Shown in pieces: positions 52,973 through 61,916 of a DNA stretch of 64,000 bases; position 1 is the stretch's first letter, and each line of letters opens with the position of its first letter. The stretch comes from Hymenobacter gelipurpurascens (GTDB lineage: Bacteria > Bacteroidota > Bacteroidia > Cytophagales > Hymenobacteraceae), in contig NZ_FYEW01000002.1 of the NCBI RefSeq assembly GCF_900187375.1, forward strand, positions 682,001-746,000, written 5' to 3'. Made by a program: the position numbers and the translations under genes. Below the pieces are notes generated by a model, which was not told the origin of the DNA, ran no database searches, and saw nothing but the letters and a program-made list of their open reading frames with translations.

Positions 52973-53272
52973 ATGAAAGTACAGATGCAATCGGTGCATT
53001 TCGACGCCGACCAAAAACTGATTGACTTCATCCAGAAGCGCCTCGATAAACTCGAAACCTTCTATGACCACGTGACGGAAGGCGAAGTGATTATGCGACT
53101 GAATAACAAAGATGGTATTGCCAATAAAACGGTAGAAGTGAAGGTCCGCGTCCCCGGCACTACGCTCTTCGCACAGGAAGATGCTGGCACCTTTGAAGCT
53201 GCTGCCGATGCCGCTGCCGATAGCCTGAAACGCCAGATTACTAAGTATAAAGAGAAGCTGGTTAGCCACTGA
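52973..53272 (+). CDS. hpf: Ribosome hibernation-promoting factor, short form (HPF/RaiA)
   Basis: 99 residues, the short HPF form without the dimerisation domain. 'MKVQMQSVHFDADQKLIDFI' and 'KRLDKLETFYDHVTEGEVIM' start the beta-alpha-beta-beta-beta-alpha fold; the acidic 'EAAADAAADSLKRQITKYKE' closes it. Binds the 30S decoding site and stores idle ribosomes in stationary phase. Starts 33 bases after xerC, so probably co-transcribed, and ends at the very long hairpin at 53285. Confidence 0.95.
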   Translation: MKVQMQSVHFDADQKLIDFIQKRLDKLETFYDHVTEGEVIMRLNNKDGIANKTVEVKVRVPGTTLFAQEDAGTFEAAADAAADSLKRQITKYKEKLVSH

Positions 53273-53284
53273 TTTATAGACCGA

Positions 53285-53376
53285 GAGTGGCCTAGCGCCA
53301 CCTTCTAACAACAACGCCCCGGTTACCACTAATGGTAGCCGGGGCGTTGTTGTTAGAAGGTGGCGCTAGGCCACTC
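53285..53376. terminator. 44-bp stem hairpin between convergent hpf and metK
   Basis: Left arm 53285-53328 and right arm 53333-53376 are complementary over 44 bases with one mismatch and a 4-base loop (CTAA). The ends carry the iterated motif (GAGTGGCCTAGCG and complement). The right end directly abuts the metK stop codon. It probably terminates both convergent transcripts. Confidence 0.9.
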
Positions 53377-54638
53377 TACAGGCCAAATTCAGCCTTGATT
53401 TTATCTACATAGTCCAGCTTTTCCCATGTGAAAGTCTCCACAGTTTTCGTGGTGCCATCGGGTTGCTGTACTTGCTTAGTGCCCGGCTGCCGGCCCATAT
53501 GGCCATAGGCGGCGGACTCAGCAAAAATAGGGTTTTGCAGGCCTAGGCGCTGTACAATTGCGTACGGGCGCAGGTCGAAGATGCGCTGCACTTTAGCGGC
53601 AATTTCTCCGTCGGTGAGCAAGTGCCCGAAGGAGCCGTTGACTTTCGTAGTACCGTAGGTGGTCACGAATACGCCTACCGGCTCGGCCACGCCGATGGCG
53701 TAGGCCACCTGCACTAGCACTTGGTCGGCAACGCCGGCAGCTACCAGGTTTTTGGCGATATGGCGGGCCGCGTAGGCTGCCGAACGGTCTACTTTAGACG
53801 AGTCTTTGCCCGAGAAGGCGCCACCACCGTGAGCCCCTTTACCGCCGTACGTATCCACAATGATTTTACGGCCCGTAAGGCCAGAATCGCCGTGAGGCCC
53901 GCCAATGACAAACTTGCCAGTGGGGTTGATGTGGTAAGTAATATCGTCGGTGAAGAGTGCCTGCACTTCCTGGCCTAGCTGAGCCTTTACGCGCGGTACC
54001 AGAATGTTCTTGATATCCTGCTCAATCTGCTTCAGCATTACCTGCTCATCCTGATCGAACTCATCATGCTGAGTGCTGACCACAATGGTTTCGATGGCCT
54101 CGGGCGTGTTGTCGTCGGCGTAGCGAATAGTTACCTGGCTTTTCGCGTCGGGGCGCAGGTAGGTCATTTCCTGACCAGCTTTGCGGATGGCCGACAGCTC
54201 CCGCAACAAACGGTGCGAGAGGTCGAGGGCCAGCGGCATATAGTTTTCGGTTTCGCGGGTGGCGTATCCGAACATCATTCCTTGGTCGCCGGCGCCTTGC
54301 TCTTCGGGCTTGGCACGCTCCACACCCTGGTTGATATCGGCCGATTGCTCGTGCAAGCGGTTCATCACCTCGCAGGTATCGGCATTGAACAGGTATTCAG
54401 GCTTGTTGTAGCCGATGCGGCGAATCACCTCCCGAATGATGGGCTCAGCCTCTACATGGGCTTTCGATTTGATTTCGCCGGCAACCAGCGCAAAGTCAGT
54501 AGTAACCAGTGTTTCGCAGGCCACTTTGGCCGCAGGATCCTGTCGCAGATACTCGTCGAGAATGGCGTCGGAAATCTGGTCAGCTACTTTATCGGGGTGG
54601 CCCTCCGAAACAGATTCGGAGGTGAACAGGTACGGCAT
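53376..54638 (-). CDS. metK: S-adenosylmethionine synthetase
   Basis: 420 residues. MetK joins methionine and ATP to make S-adenosylmethionine, the methyl donor used by several methyltransferases and radical SAM enzymes in this window. 'FTSESVSEGHPDKVADQISD' at 4-23 holds the catalytic His/Asp. 'GDQGMMFGYATRETENYMPL', 'GGPHGDSGLTGRKIIVDTYG' and 'GAHGGGAFSGKDSSKVDRSA' are the family signatures. An insert-containing C-terminus 'KTVETFTWEKLDYVDKIKAE' is typical of Bacteroidota. Leader contains a hairpin at 54678-54712. Confidence 0.99.
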   Translation of the reverse strand: MPYLFTSESVSEGHPDKVADQISDAILDEYLRQDPAAKVACETLVTTDFALVAGEIKSKAHVEAEPIIREVIRRIGYNKPEYLFNADTCEVMNRLHEQSADINQGVERAKPEEQGAGDQGMMFGYATRETENYMPLALDLSHRLLRELSAIRKAGQEMTYLRPDAKSQVTIRYADDNTPEAIETIVVSTQHDEFDQDEQVMLKQIEQDIKNILVPRVKAQLGQEVQALFTDDITYHINPTGKFVIGGPHGDSGLTGRKIIVDTYGGKGAHGGGAFSGKDSSKVDRSAAYAARHIAKNLVAAGVADQVLVQVAYAIGVAEPVGVFVTTYGTTKVNGSFGHLLTDGEIAAKVQRIFDLRPYAIVQRLGLQNPIFAESAAYGHMGRQPGTKQVQQPDGTTKTVETFTWEKLDYVDKIKAEFGL

Positions 54639-54677
54639 CAGCTTATAAGGTAGGAGTACGTCAGAGGCCGGCAGCCC

Positions 54678-54712
54678 CTGCCCTGCAATATGTAATTGAA
54701 TTGGCAGGGCAG
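54678..54712 (-). promoter_or_regulatory. Hairpin at the 5' end of the metK leader
   Basis: CTGCCCTGC (54678-54686) pairs with GCAGGGCAG (54704-54712). It starts right after the -7 box, so it lies at the extreme 5' end of the transcript. No known SAM riboswitch pattern was recognised. Confidence 0.5.
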
Positions 54713-54720
54713 CAAAGCTA
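54713..54720 (-). promoter_or_regulatory. -7 promoter box for metK (TAGCTTTG on minus strand)
   Basis: CAAAGCTA on the plus strand; 75 bases ahead of the metK ATG. Confidence 0.55.
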
Positions 54721-54897
54721 CGAGTTTTCTAAATGGCTGCAGAAGTAGTCTGGCAATTCGTGGAAATTGTATCTACTATCCTCTAACAGCTCACTTTACT
54801 GGGCTGGCCAAGGACTTCATAGCACGCATTTAGGCTAACCTGACGCTTTTCCAGTATTCTTGCAGGCTTTTAACTGCTTATTTTACTTTCTACCGAT

Positions 54898-56337
54898 ATG
54901 CGTAAGGCGGTTCTGTTTTTGGTTGTTGCCACTTTCTACACTGCTCAGGCACAGGCGCAACGTTTTGAGCCGGGCTACTTAGTGCGGCTTTCAGGCGATA
55001 CCGTGCGCGGGGAGCTCGAAAACGGGTTTTGGGAAGAGGCTCCGGCCTCGCTCCGTTTTCGGGAGCAGCCTACCGGGCCTATCCAGACCTGGCCTACGCG
55101 AAGCTTGCAAAGCTTTGGCCTACGCAACGGACGGCGCTGGCGGGCACAGGTGCTAACCTACGATGCCGCAGCCGAAAGCCGCCGCGACTTTGTGCGGCCC
55201 GATGCCCCGCGCACTCGTCTTGTAACAGACACCTTGCTGACGGAAGTACTTCTAGATGGCCCACTAGGCCTGTCGGTAGCGTTTCAGAGCACTACTCCAC
55301 ACTACTTTGTGCAACGGGCAGGGCAGCCGCCGTTGGAGCTGGTAAACCGCCTCTTCCTTCGTACCAATGCCGAAGGCCGGCAGATGTTGAGCACCGCCAA
55401 TGATTTTCGGGAGCAGCTGCGGCAATACCTGCAGCCTGATTGCCCAGCCGCATCGCAGGGCCTGAGCCGATTACGGTTTGAGGCGGGTGCCCTGCGCGAA
55501 TATCTGAGTGCTTATGCAGTGGCTTGCCTAGGCCAGCCGGCGAGCGTAGCAAAGGTGGCCGCTGCTCAGCCAGCGCAGAAAGGTAGTGGCCTCCGGCTGG
55601 AGGCAGGTGTCTTTTTGGGTGGCTCCTTTACCAGCAGTCGTTTTACTGATCCATCTGATGCTTTTTTAAAGCTTGACGAGCCTTCTAGCCCCACGCAAGC
55701 TATAGCGCAAGCTGATCTGGAAAGGCCTTATCTGAACAACCAGCATGTGGAGCAGACAGTGCGACCAATGGTGGGCGGCTACCTCGATGCACTCTTTCCC
55801 GGACGCCGGTTTTCGGTTCATGCAGAGGGCCAGGTCCGTTCGCGCAGCCGTTCTACTGCCACGCTCTCCACCGGCCAATCAGCTTATCCAACGAAAACCT
55901 ACACGTTCGGCTCGGCTCTGGTGCCTACGGTCGCGCTGGGGTTTCGGGTGTTGCGGCCCGTGGGGCTAGGCCAGTTGCTGGCAGGTGCCGGCGCAGCAGC
56001 GCAGCTTAACTCGGCGCTTTCGCCTCAAATAGACTTCCCGGGTGGCTCGGCTCGCCAGTTCCAGGGGAAAGCATTGCCTGATATTCGGGTGATGGAAACG
56101 ACCCAAACGCAGATTGGCCCTTACCTGGAGCTGGGCTACCGCCGAGGCCGCTTCACAGGCACTGTAAACTGGCGCTATTTTTCCGATTTTGCGCGCGACT
56201 TATCCACCATCAGCTCTGTGGTTTACGCCAGCTCGGACAACCAATTGCTGGCCATCAATACCACCACCTACCGCTACCGCACGCAGCAGGTGCAGTTACA
56301 AGTGGCCTACCGCCTTAACCGCAACACCGATCAGTAA
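54898..56337 (+). CDS. Secreted protein with probable outer-membrane barrel, unknown function
   Basis: 479 residues. Signal peptide 'MRKAVLFLVVATFYTAQAQA'. An N-terminal domain (~22-190, 'FEPGYLVRLSGDTVRGELEN', then a helical segment with 'NDFREQLRQYLQPDCPAASQ') resembles Bacteroidota proteins that open with 'GyI...Gdtl.G.I'. The C-terminal ~240 residues alternate strands ('RLEAGVFLGGSFTSSRF', 'YLELGYRRGRFTGTVNWRYF') and end 'QVQLQVAYRLNRNTDQ', a small barrel. The role is unknown. Divergent from metK; TATTCTTG, one base off a -7 box, precedes it. Confidence 0.75.
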   Translation: MRKAVLFLVVATFYTAQAQAQRFEPGYLVRLSGDTVRGELENGFWEEAPASLRFREQPTGPIQTWPTRSLQSFGLRNGRRWRAQVLTYDAAAESRRDFVRPDAPRTRLVTDTLLTEVLLDGPLGLSVAFQSTTPHYFVQRAGQPPLELVNRLFLRTNAEGRQMLSTANDFREQLRQYLQPDCPAASQGLSRLRFEAGALREYLSAYAVACLGQPASVAKVAAAQPAQKGSGLRLEAGVFLGGSFTSSRFTDPSDAFLKLDEPSSPTQAIAQADLERPYLNNQHVEQTVRPMVGGYLDALFPGRRFSVHAEGQVRSRSRSTATLSTGQSAYPTKTYTFGSALVPTVALGFRVLRPVGLGQLLAGAGAAAQLNSALSPQIDFPGGSARQFQGKALPDIRVMETTQTQIGPYLELGYRRGRFTGTVNWRYFSDFARDLSTISSVVYASSDNQLLAINTTTYRYRTQQVQLQVAYRLNRNTDQ

Positions 56338-56344
56338 GCTCTGC

Positions 56345-57616
56345 TCAAGAATAAGGACCGTAGGCCACTACTTGCCAGCAATGCCACAGAAAGGCCACTG
56401 CTACCACTCCCCAGGATAGTTGGGGCAGCCGTATCCGGTGCAGAATACAGCCGATGAAGCAGAGTACTAATGGCACCAGTGTGAATGTAAGCCGCCCCTG
56501 ATAAAAGCCCAACAAGGCGAAAAAGACCGTAAAAAGCGTCAAGAGGCCTAGCGTGAGTTGGCCCGGTAGCTCTAGCTCACGCCATCCAGTTCTTGCCTGA
56601 CGCCAGCTAAACCACAGGTACAAAGCCAGCGCTCCAGACAAGAAGCCCATGATAGCCGGCAGTGTAGTTCCAAACTGCGCCAAATTGCTGACCACGCTCG
56701 TGTATAGATGTTGATCAGGCTCCAGAAGGGCATCTTTCAACCAAATGAATTGCCGATACGTCTTGACCTCGTGGTTGTAGTAGTGAATACCGAAAAGCCG
56801 TAAGCCTGCTATCCAGAGAACTGTTGGCAGTAAGAAGGCGCTGCTTACAGCACCTCCAAGCACCCACAAACGCGTGGGCGAATGGCTTTTTCGCCAGAAG
56901 TAGAGTGCCACCAGCAAGCACGGCAGCCCCAGTACGAAGCTGCCGTATACCAGGCACAAACTGCCCGTACCTAGTGCGAGGCTCACCAACATCCGGCCCG
57001 AAAAATTCTTTTCATTAAGCCTTATGAGCAGATACAGGCAGAATAGCGGCGTGAAAAACGTAAACATCTGCTGATGCACCGTCCAGAAGAAGGCTTTCGT
57101 GACTGGGTTGGACACTAAAAACACCAGTAGGCCACCTAACACCACCCGGCTGCCTTGCCCCTGCGTGAGGCGCCCGTACAGAGCTATAAACAGCAGCAGG
57201 CTCCCCAACAGCACAACGTAGTTGAGGAGGACGTAGCCTACGTAAAACCCTAGTGCTAGCTGATATTTGGTGGGCACATGCAGCAGAAACTGTAGTGCCG
57301 GCCGCTCGGAATTGGACAGAAGTTGTAGCACCCACGTGCACGGATATCCTACGGCCGTGCCCAGCAGAATAAACAACGGCCGCGACTGCCGGACTTCGTT
57401 CGGCTCCAGCAACCGCGCCGGATGCCGCGCATTCTCTATATACACCCCACTATCACAATTGTCTGTGAACCCTGCGTAAGCCGTTAGATGCAGATAGGTG
57501 CCGCAGTATACATCATTGGTACGCGGAGGAGGCGAAAACAGAAACGATACAGTAACCAGCAGAATCAGAAGTGTGCAACCGACTACCTGCCGGAGCATAC
57601 CAGTAAAGGGCTTCAT
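56345..57616 (-). CDS. Multipass membrane protein, possible glycosyltransferase-like
   Basis: 423 residues with about nine or ten hydrophobic helices. The large first loop ('NDVYCGTYLHLTAYAGFTDN') includes acidic residues, and later loops are short and basic. The layout resembles GT-C-type or O-antigen-related membrane enzymes, but I see no diagnostic motif. It ends 7 bases from the stop of the convergent gene at 54898 and starts 6 bases after the stop of the S9 peptidase on the same strand, so it is probably co-transcribed with that peptidase. Confidence 0.65.
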   Translation of the reverse strand: MKPFTGMLRQVVGCTLLILLVTVSFLFSPPPRTNDVYCGTYLHLTAYAGFTDNCDSGVYIENARHPARLLEPNEVRQSRPLFILLGTAVGYPCTWVLQLLSNSERPALQFLLHVPTKYQLALGFYVGYVLLNYVVLLGSLLLFIALYGRLTQGQGSRVVLGGLLVFLVSNPVTKAFFWTVHQQMFTFFTPLFCLYLLIRLNEKNFSGRMLVSLALGTGSLCLVYGSFVLGLPCLLVALYFWRKSHSPTRLWVLGGAVSSAFLLPTVLWIAGLRLFGIHYYNHEVKTYRQFIWLKDALLEPDQHLYTSVVSNLAQFGTTLPAIMGFLSGALALYLWFSWRQARTGWRELELPGQLTLGLLTLFTVFFALLGFYQGRLTFTLVPLVLCFIGCILHRIRLPQLSWGVVAVAFLWHCWQVVAYGPYS

Positions 57617-57622
57617 TCCTTG

Positions 57623-60073
57623 CTACTGCCCGCCAGTGCTACCGCCAGCGGAGGTTGATGGCTTCAGATTGGTTTCAAACAGCTTCAGAATGCGCTTGTA
57701 CTCATCGGTCCAGGAGCTGGGTTCGATGAAGCCGTGGTCTTCTACGGGGTACACGGCTAGTTCCCAATTCTCTTTGTGCAGCTCAATGAGGCGCTGCGAG
57801 AGGCGCACAATGTCCTGGAAGTGCACGTTCGTATCGACCATGCCGTGGCACATGAGCAGGGACCCTTTCAGGCCGTTGGCGTAGTAAATCGGCGACGAAC
57901 GGGCGTAGGCCACCGAGTCGTTGTAGGGCTCGTTAAGGATGTTGTCGGTGTAGCCGTGGTTGTAGTGGGCCCAGTCCGTAACGGAGCGCAGGGCGGCACC
58001 GGCCTTGAACACATCGGGTTGTGTGAACATAGCCATCAGGGTGATGAAGCCGCCGTAGCTGCCACCATATATGCCTATGCGCTGAGGGCTGACGCCATAT
58101 TTATCGGTGAGCAGCTTGGCTCCGTCTACCTGATCGGTGAGGTCTTTGCCGCCCATGTAGCGGTAGATGCCCGTGCGCACATCGCGGCCGTAGCCGGCAG
58201 AGCCGCGGTAGTCGATATCGAGCACGGTGTAGCCTTTATCCACCAGCAAATTGTGGAACATGTACTCACGGAAGTAGGTGCTCCACCATTTATGCGCGTT
58301 CTGCAGATAACCCGCTCCGTGCACAAAAATAACCGCTGGGCCCTGCGCCTGCGGGCTGCTAGGCCTGTATAGGCGGGCATATACATCGGCTCCGTCGCGG
58401 GCTTTGATGGTAATGACTTCGGGCGTGCGCCAGGCGTAGCTCTCGAACTCCGGCGTGGTGCTGTGGGTGAGGCGGCGCATTTTGGCGCCGGGCTTGTTGT
58501 CCATCACGTACAGCTCCCAGGGCGTATTGGCGGTGCTGTAACGCACGGCCAGCGTCTTCTCATCGGGTGAGAGCGTAACTTCGTTTCCGCCTGCCAAAGT
58601 GGTAATTTGGGTCATAGAGCCGCCGTTCAGGGGCATGCGGTAGAAGTGCTGCTCGCCAGGATGGGTTTTGTTAGCAGTGAGGTACCACGTTTTTTTGTCG
58701 CGGCTGAGTTGAGCCTTTTGCACTTCAAACTTGCCGCTGGTCAGGGCCTTTTTCTGGCCATTGGTCACATCCACGGTGTAGAGGTGCGAGTAGCCGGTTT
58801 CCTCGCTCTGGAACCACATGCGGCGCGAGTCTGGCATCCAGCCCACGTTGCCTTCATCGTAGCCAATGCCGGGGCCGTTGATCCAGGCGTCGTCGTGCTG
58901 GCGGTCAAGCATGTTGATTTTCTGGGTAGCAGGGTCGAGGCCTACAATCCAGCGGTCCTTGTTATCGGTGCTCCGAATGACCAGGAAAGCTCGCTTGCCA
59001 TCCTCTGACCAGAACGGGCCGAACGGAATTACGCGGCGCAGCTCGGTGGCTGGCTTTTCCTTTTTGGCCGCGGTAGCTGCTTTCGCAGAGTCGGCGGGCA
59101 TAGGCGCTTTCGCAGGTAGTTGATACTCTTTGCGGTAGGCTGGCTGCTCATCGAGGCCCTTCAATTCGCGGTAGCCCAGCACGAACGTCGTGTCGCGCCC
59201 GATATCATACAGGCCTAGCTGATACGCCGTTTGCGAAGCGCCTACTTTAGTGCGGGTGCTGATATCCTCAGTGAAGCCGGAAGCCGTCACGAAGTTGGGC
59301 ACCAGCGCCACTTTCTCGGCGCTGGGCTCCTGGGCCAGGGTGTAGGTCACGTAGCGGCCATCAGGCGAGAGGCGCAGGTTGCGCACCGACTGCTGGCCGA
59401 CCCAAATGGCTTTGGGCCGCAGCTTGGCCAGGGCTTTCTGCTGGCGCTGCCGGGCTTTGGCATCCTGGTCTTTCAGCTTGATAATATCGAACAGGGCCAG
59501 CTGCTGCGCCTTCAGAAACTTCTCCGCCTTATCCGTGGAGGCATCTGTAGGCCTGTTGCCGCGGCGGAAATCGGTGCGCTGTACGGTTTCGCCGGTGGCG
59601 GGGTCCCAGGTATAGAGGTTGTTGGCGCGCGAGTAGCTGATGAGCTTGCCCTGGAGCGCAAACGTGGGGTCGGTTTCCCGCTCGGCCGTGCTGGTTACGC
59701 GGCGGGCACGCTGGGTTTTGAGGTCGAGCAGGTAAATGTCGCCGTCCTTCTCATACACTTTGCGTGTGTAGGCCTGGTCGTACTCGCCCGTGGCGGCGGG
59801 CAGATTTTGCTGGTCTCGGATGCTGACTTTGCGGGCCGTACCGCCGCTGGGGCTGATGCTGTAAAGCGAGTCGCGTCGGGCTTTTTCGGGGTTCCAGTTG
59901 AAGTAAATGCGCTTGCCATCCTCAGCCCAGTAGATGTTCGTGGGCGAATTCCCCAGCCACTGGGCCGGGTCGCGCATGATTTTTTCAACGGTGAGCGGCA
60001 CCAGCTGTTGAGCATTGGCTACCGAGTAGAAAGCTGGCCCAGCGGCTAGCAGCAAGAGAAGACGTTTCAGCAT
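57623..60073 (-). CDS. S9 family peptidase (prolyl oligopeptidase/DPP-like), exported
   Basis: 816 residues from the ATG at 60071-60073. Signal peptide 'MLKRLLLLLAAGPAFYSVAN' cleaved near ANA-QQ. A beta-propeller DPP-IV-like N-terminal part (WD-type repeats such as 'GKRIYFNWNPEKARRDSLYS', 'GKRAFLVIRSTDNKDRWIVG') leads to the S9 catalytic domain with Ser in 'GIYGGSYGGFITLMA' (near 675), Asp in 'VDTNVHFQD' (near 745) and His in 'VEDHGFIEPSSW' (near 779). Cleaves peptides after proline or similar residues in the periplasm. Confidence 0.93.
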   Translation of the reverse strand: MLKRLLLLLAAGPAFYSVANAQQLVPLTVEKIMRDPAQWLGNSPTNIYWAEDGKRIYFNWNPEKARRDSLYSISPSGGTARKVSIRDQQNLPAATGEYDQAYTRKVYEKDGDIYLLDLKTQRARRVTSTAERETDPTFALQGKLISYSRANNLYTWDPATGETVQRTDFRRGNRPTDASTDKAEKFLKAQQLALFDIIKLKDQDAKARQRQQKALAKLRPKAIWVGQQSVRNLRLSPDGRYVTYTLAQEPSAEKVALVPNFVTASGFTEDISTRTKVGASQTAYQLGLYDIGRDTTFVLGYRELKGLDEQPAYRKEYQLPAKAPMPADSAKAATAAKKEKPATELRRVIPFGPFWSEDGKRAFLVIRSTDNKDRWIVGLDPATQKINMLDRQHDDAWINGPGIGYDEGNVGWMPDSRRMWFQSEETGYSHLYTVDVTNGQKKALTSGKFEVQKAQLSRDKKTWYLTANKTHPGEQHFYRMPLNGGSMTQITTLAGGNEVTLSPDEKTLAVRYSTANTPWELYVMDNKPGAKMRRLTHSTTPEFESYAWRTPEVITIKARDGADVYARLYRPSSPQAQGPAVIFVHGAGYLQNAHKWWSTYFREYMFHNLLVDKGYTVLDIDYRGSAGYGRDVRTGIYRYMGGKDLTDQVDGAKLLTDKYGVSPQRIGIYGGSYGGFITLMAMFTQPDVFKAGAALRSVTDWAHYNHGYTDNILNEPYNDSVAYARSSPIYYANGLKGSLLMCHGMVDTNVHFQDIVRLSQRLIELHKENWELAVYPVEDHGFIEPSSWTDEYKRILKLFETNLKPSTSAGGSTGGQ

Positions 60074-60195
60074 AGGGGAGCGGTGGGATAAGCCGGACTG
60101 CAACTTACGCCACGGCAGCCAATGGACATAGCTTAGGCGTAGGCGTTGCACAGTGGGTATTCTGAATGCTTACGTAGCCGTGCTAGATACCAAAA

Positions 60196-60252
60196 AAAGG
60201 CGCCCATAGAGTAGGCGAATATCTCTATTCGCACTACTGCTATGGGCGCCTT
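60196..60252 (-). terminator. Terminator downstream of the metalloprotease-like gene
   Basis: AAGGCGCCCATA and its complement TATGGGCGCCTT enclose a second imperfect stem. On the minus strand it runs into a T7 tract (plus-strand A run at 60192-60198). Confidence 0.9.
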
Positions 60253-60273
60253 ACTTATGGCTGTGATTACTGG

Positions 60274-61449
60274 TTATTTCTTTACCAGCACAGGCAGCTG
60301 TGCCTCAAACAGCTTGGTAAACTCCTGGCTAGTGAGGATGTGGCCCTGCTTCTGAGCGTTGTTGGCTAGGTTGTAGCCCCATTCAGCGGCGGCCATGCGT
60401 TGGGTAGGCGTGCCGTGGTGCCCGGTGCTGTTGAATGAACAGTCGCCGATGTTGAAGAACACCTGAAGGAACTGCTGCACCCGCTTCCACTGCATAGCAG
60501 CGCCTCGCGAATGTGACAGGAAGTACGCCGAATAGGCGTCCGCCATCAGTTCAGTGCGGCGAGTAGCTTCAGGGGTGTTGTCGTCGCCAAATAGGTTCAG
60601 TTGAAATTGAATTTGGTGACCGAATTCGTGAGCTAAGATGGCCTGGGGAGCTACATCACCGAACCCAATACCCGTGTAGGCCTGCATGATACCATCACCC
60701 ATGATAATCTTGCTGGGGATAGTGCCGTAGGGAGGAAATTCGAAGCCTTCCTGAGCAAAAGCATTGAAGGTGAAGATGGGATGGTCGCCGTTGCGCAACT
60801 CTGGGAAGGCTTGTAGAATCAGCAATACCAGATCGGCATAATACACTGCATCTTCTTCGTTCAGACCAAACCCGGCTTCGTAGGTTCTGATGAGCTTATT
60901 CCGGTCGCGCAGGGTGCTGCCATGCATAGCAGCCAGCACAATATCACTTGACTGGATGTTCCAGAAACGCTGCAGGTCTTTAAATGTCTTGGTCAGGCGC
61001 TGCGTGTATTCGCCGTTGGGGCCAAAGGTTTGGTTAGCAGAGCTGTTCTCAAATAGTAATGCATCATAGGTAGGCACATCCAGCATGGCCGTATAGTTCA
61101 CGTAGTAGCCGGCACCTTTCCAGTCGGATAGTTCTTTGCCAAGCCACTGATTTACAAGCGTGTTATCATCACACGTTGTGGCTTCTAGGCCTAGCGCCCG
61201 GCGAGCCATGTCACGGTACTGCGGATCGTTTTTCAGCAGCAGGGCTGAGTGTTGTTTGAGCTTAGCATCAAAGCCGGCGGGCATAGAAGCGCGCATCTGC
61301 TCGAGCTTTTCCCGGGCGTCGCTGACGGAGAGGTTAGATGATTGGCTAGCCGTTGCTGGCTTCACCGAACTATCAATTTCTTTTTGGCAACCTGTTAATA
61401 GGACGAAAGAGGTGGCAAAGAATGCTGCCAGAACTTTAAGCTGCTTCAT
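60274..61449 (-). CDS. Zinc metalloprotease-like lipoprotein (HExxH)
   Basis: 391 residues. 'FFATSFVLLTGCQKE' gives a lipobox Cys21. Residues ~110-260 are soluble and helical. 'ILAHEFGHQIQFQ' near 269-281 is an HExxH zinc site, and the Glu in 'RTELMADAYSAYF' ~25 residues later is a likely third ligand, the arrangement of neutral zinc metallopeptidases. The end is helical ('GHILTSQEFTKLFEAQLPVL'). The substrate is unknown. Followed by a strong terminator. Confidence 0.85.
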   Translation of the reverse strand: MKQLKVLAAFFATSFVLLTGCQKEIDSSVKPATASQSSNLSVSDAREKLEQMRASMPAGFDAKLKQHSALLLKNDPQYRDMARRALGLEATTCDDNTLVNQWLGKELSDWKGAGYYVNYTAMLDVPTYDALLFENSSANQTFGPNGEYTQRLTKTFKDLQRFWNIQSSDIVLAAMHGSTLRDRNKLIRTYEAGFGLNEEDAVYYADLVLLILQAFPELRNGDHPIFTFNAFAQEGFEFPPYGTIPSKIIMGDGIMQAYTGIGFGDVAPQAILAHEFGHQIQFQLNLFGDDNTPEATRRTELMADAYSAYFLSHSRGAAMQWKRVQQFLQVFFNIGDCSFNSTGHHGTPTQRMAAAEWGYNLANNAQKQGHILTSQEFTKLFEAQLPVLVKK

Positions 61450-61916
61450 AAACGCGGAGGGTTGGGGTGGAAAATATGAGGAGAAGAAAGGAGCGAAAGA
61501 GGCCTATACCACGGCTCAAAATCATAGTATATACTTGTTAAAATATTACAACAAAACTTGCTATTACTTATCAATCTTACCACAAAGTATAATAAGATCT
61601 TGAAATAGACTAATCATATAGATTTTTCTTGCTCATATACATAACCCGTAAACGAAAACACCTCAACTGTAAAGCTGAGGTGTTTGAGGGTAGTCAACCT
61701 GCTTACTAAAGAGGCTGCAAGAGAGTAACTATCTGGTGCGATATCGAGTAAAGATTCTGGCCTAAACTAGTTTTAATACATGCTAAAAAGCATTCTCTGC
61801 TTTGCTTTCCGCCTTATTTGCTCCTACTAGCGCCCTGACTGGTTTAAAGATTATGCCAGCCGTTATAGAAACTCACTAGGGTACAAACGGTTGAGCTTGC
61901 AATGCTTATTTTGAGC
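61450..61916. other. AT-rich intergenic region
   Basis: About 470 bases, clearly AT-richer than the window average, between two minus-strand genes. Apart from a hairpin at 61656-61685, I see no gene, tRNA or repeat. It contains only fragments of the iterated motif. Confidence 0.6.
61656..61685. terminator. Hairpin in AT-rich intergenic region
   Basis: AAACACCTCA (61656-61665) pairs with TGAGGTGTTT (61676-61685), with A/T runs on both sides. Terminator-like in either direction. Confidence 0.65.

Noticed and set aside
54639..54720. Known SAM riboswitch before metK
   Set aside because: Only a simple hairpin is visible; none of the conserved SAM riboswitch cores could be found.
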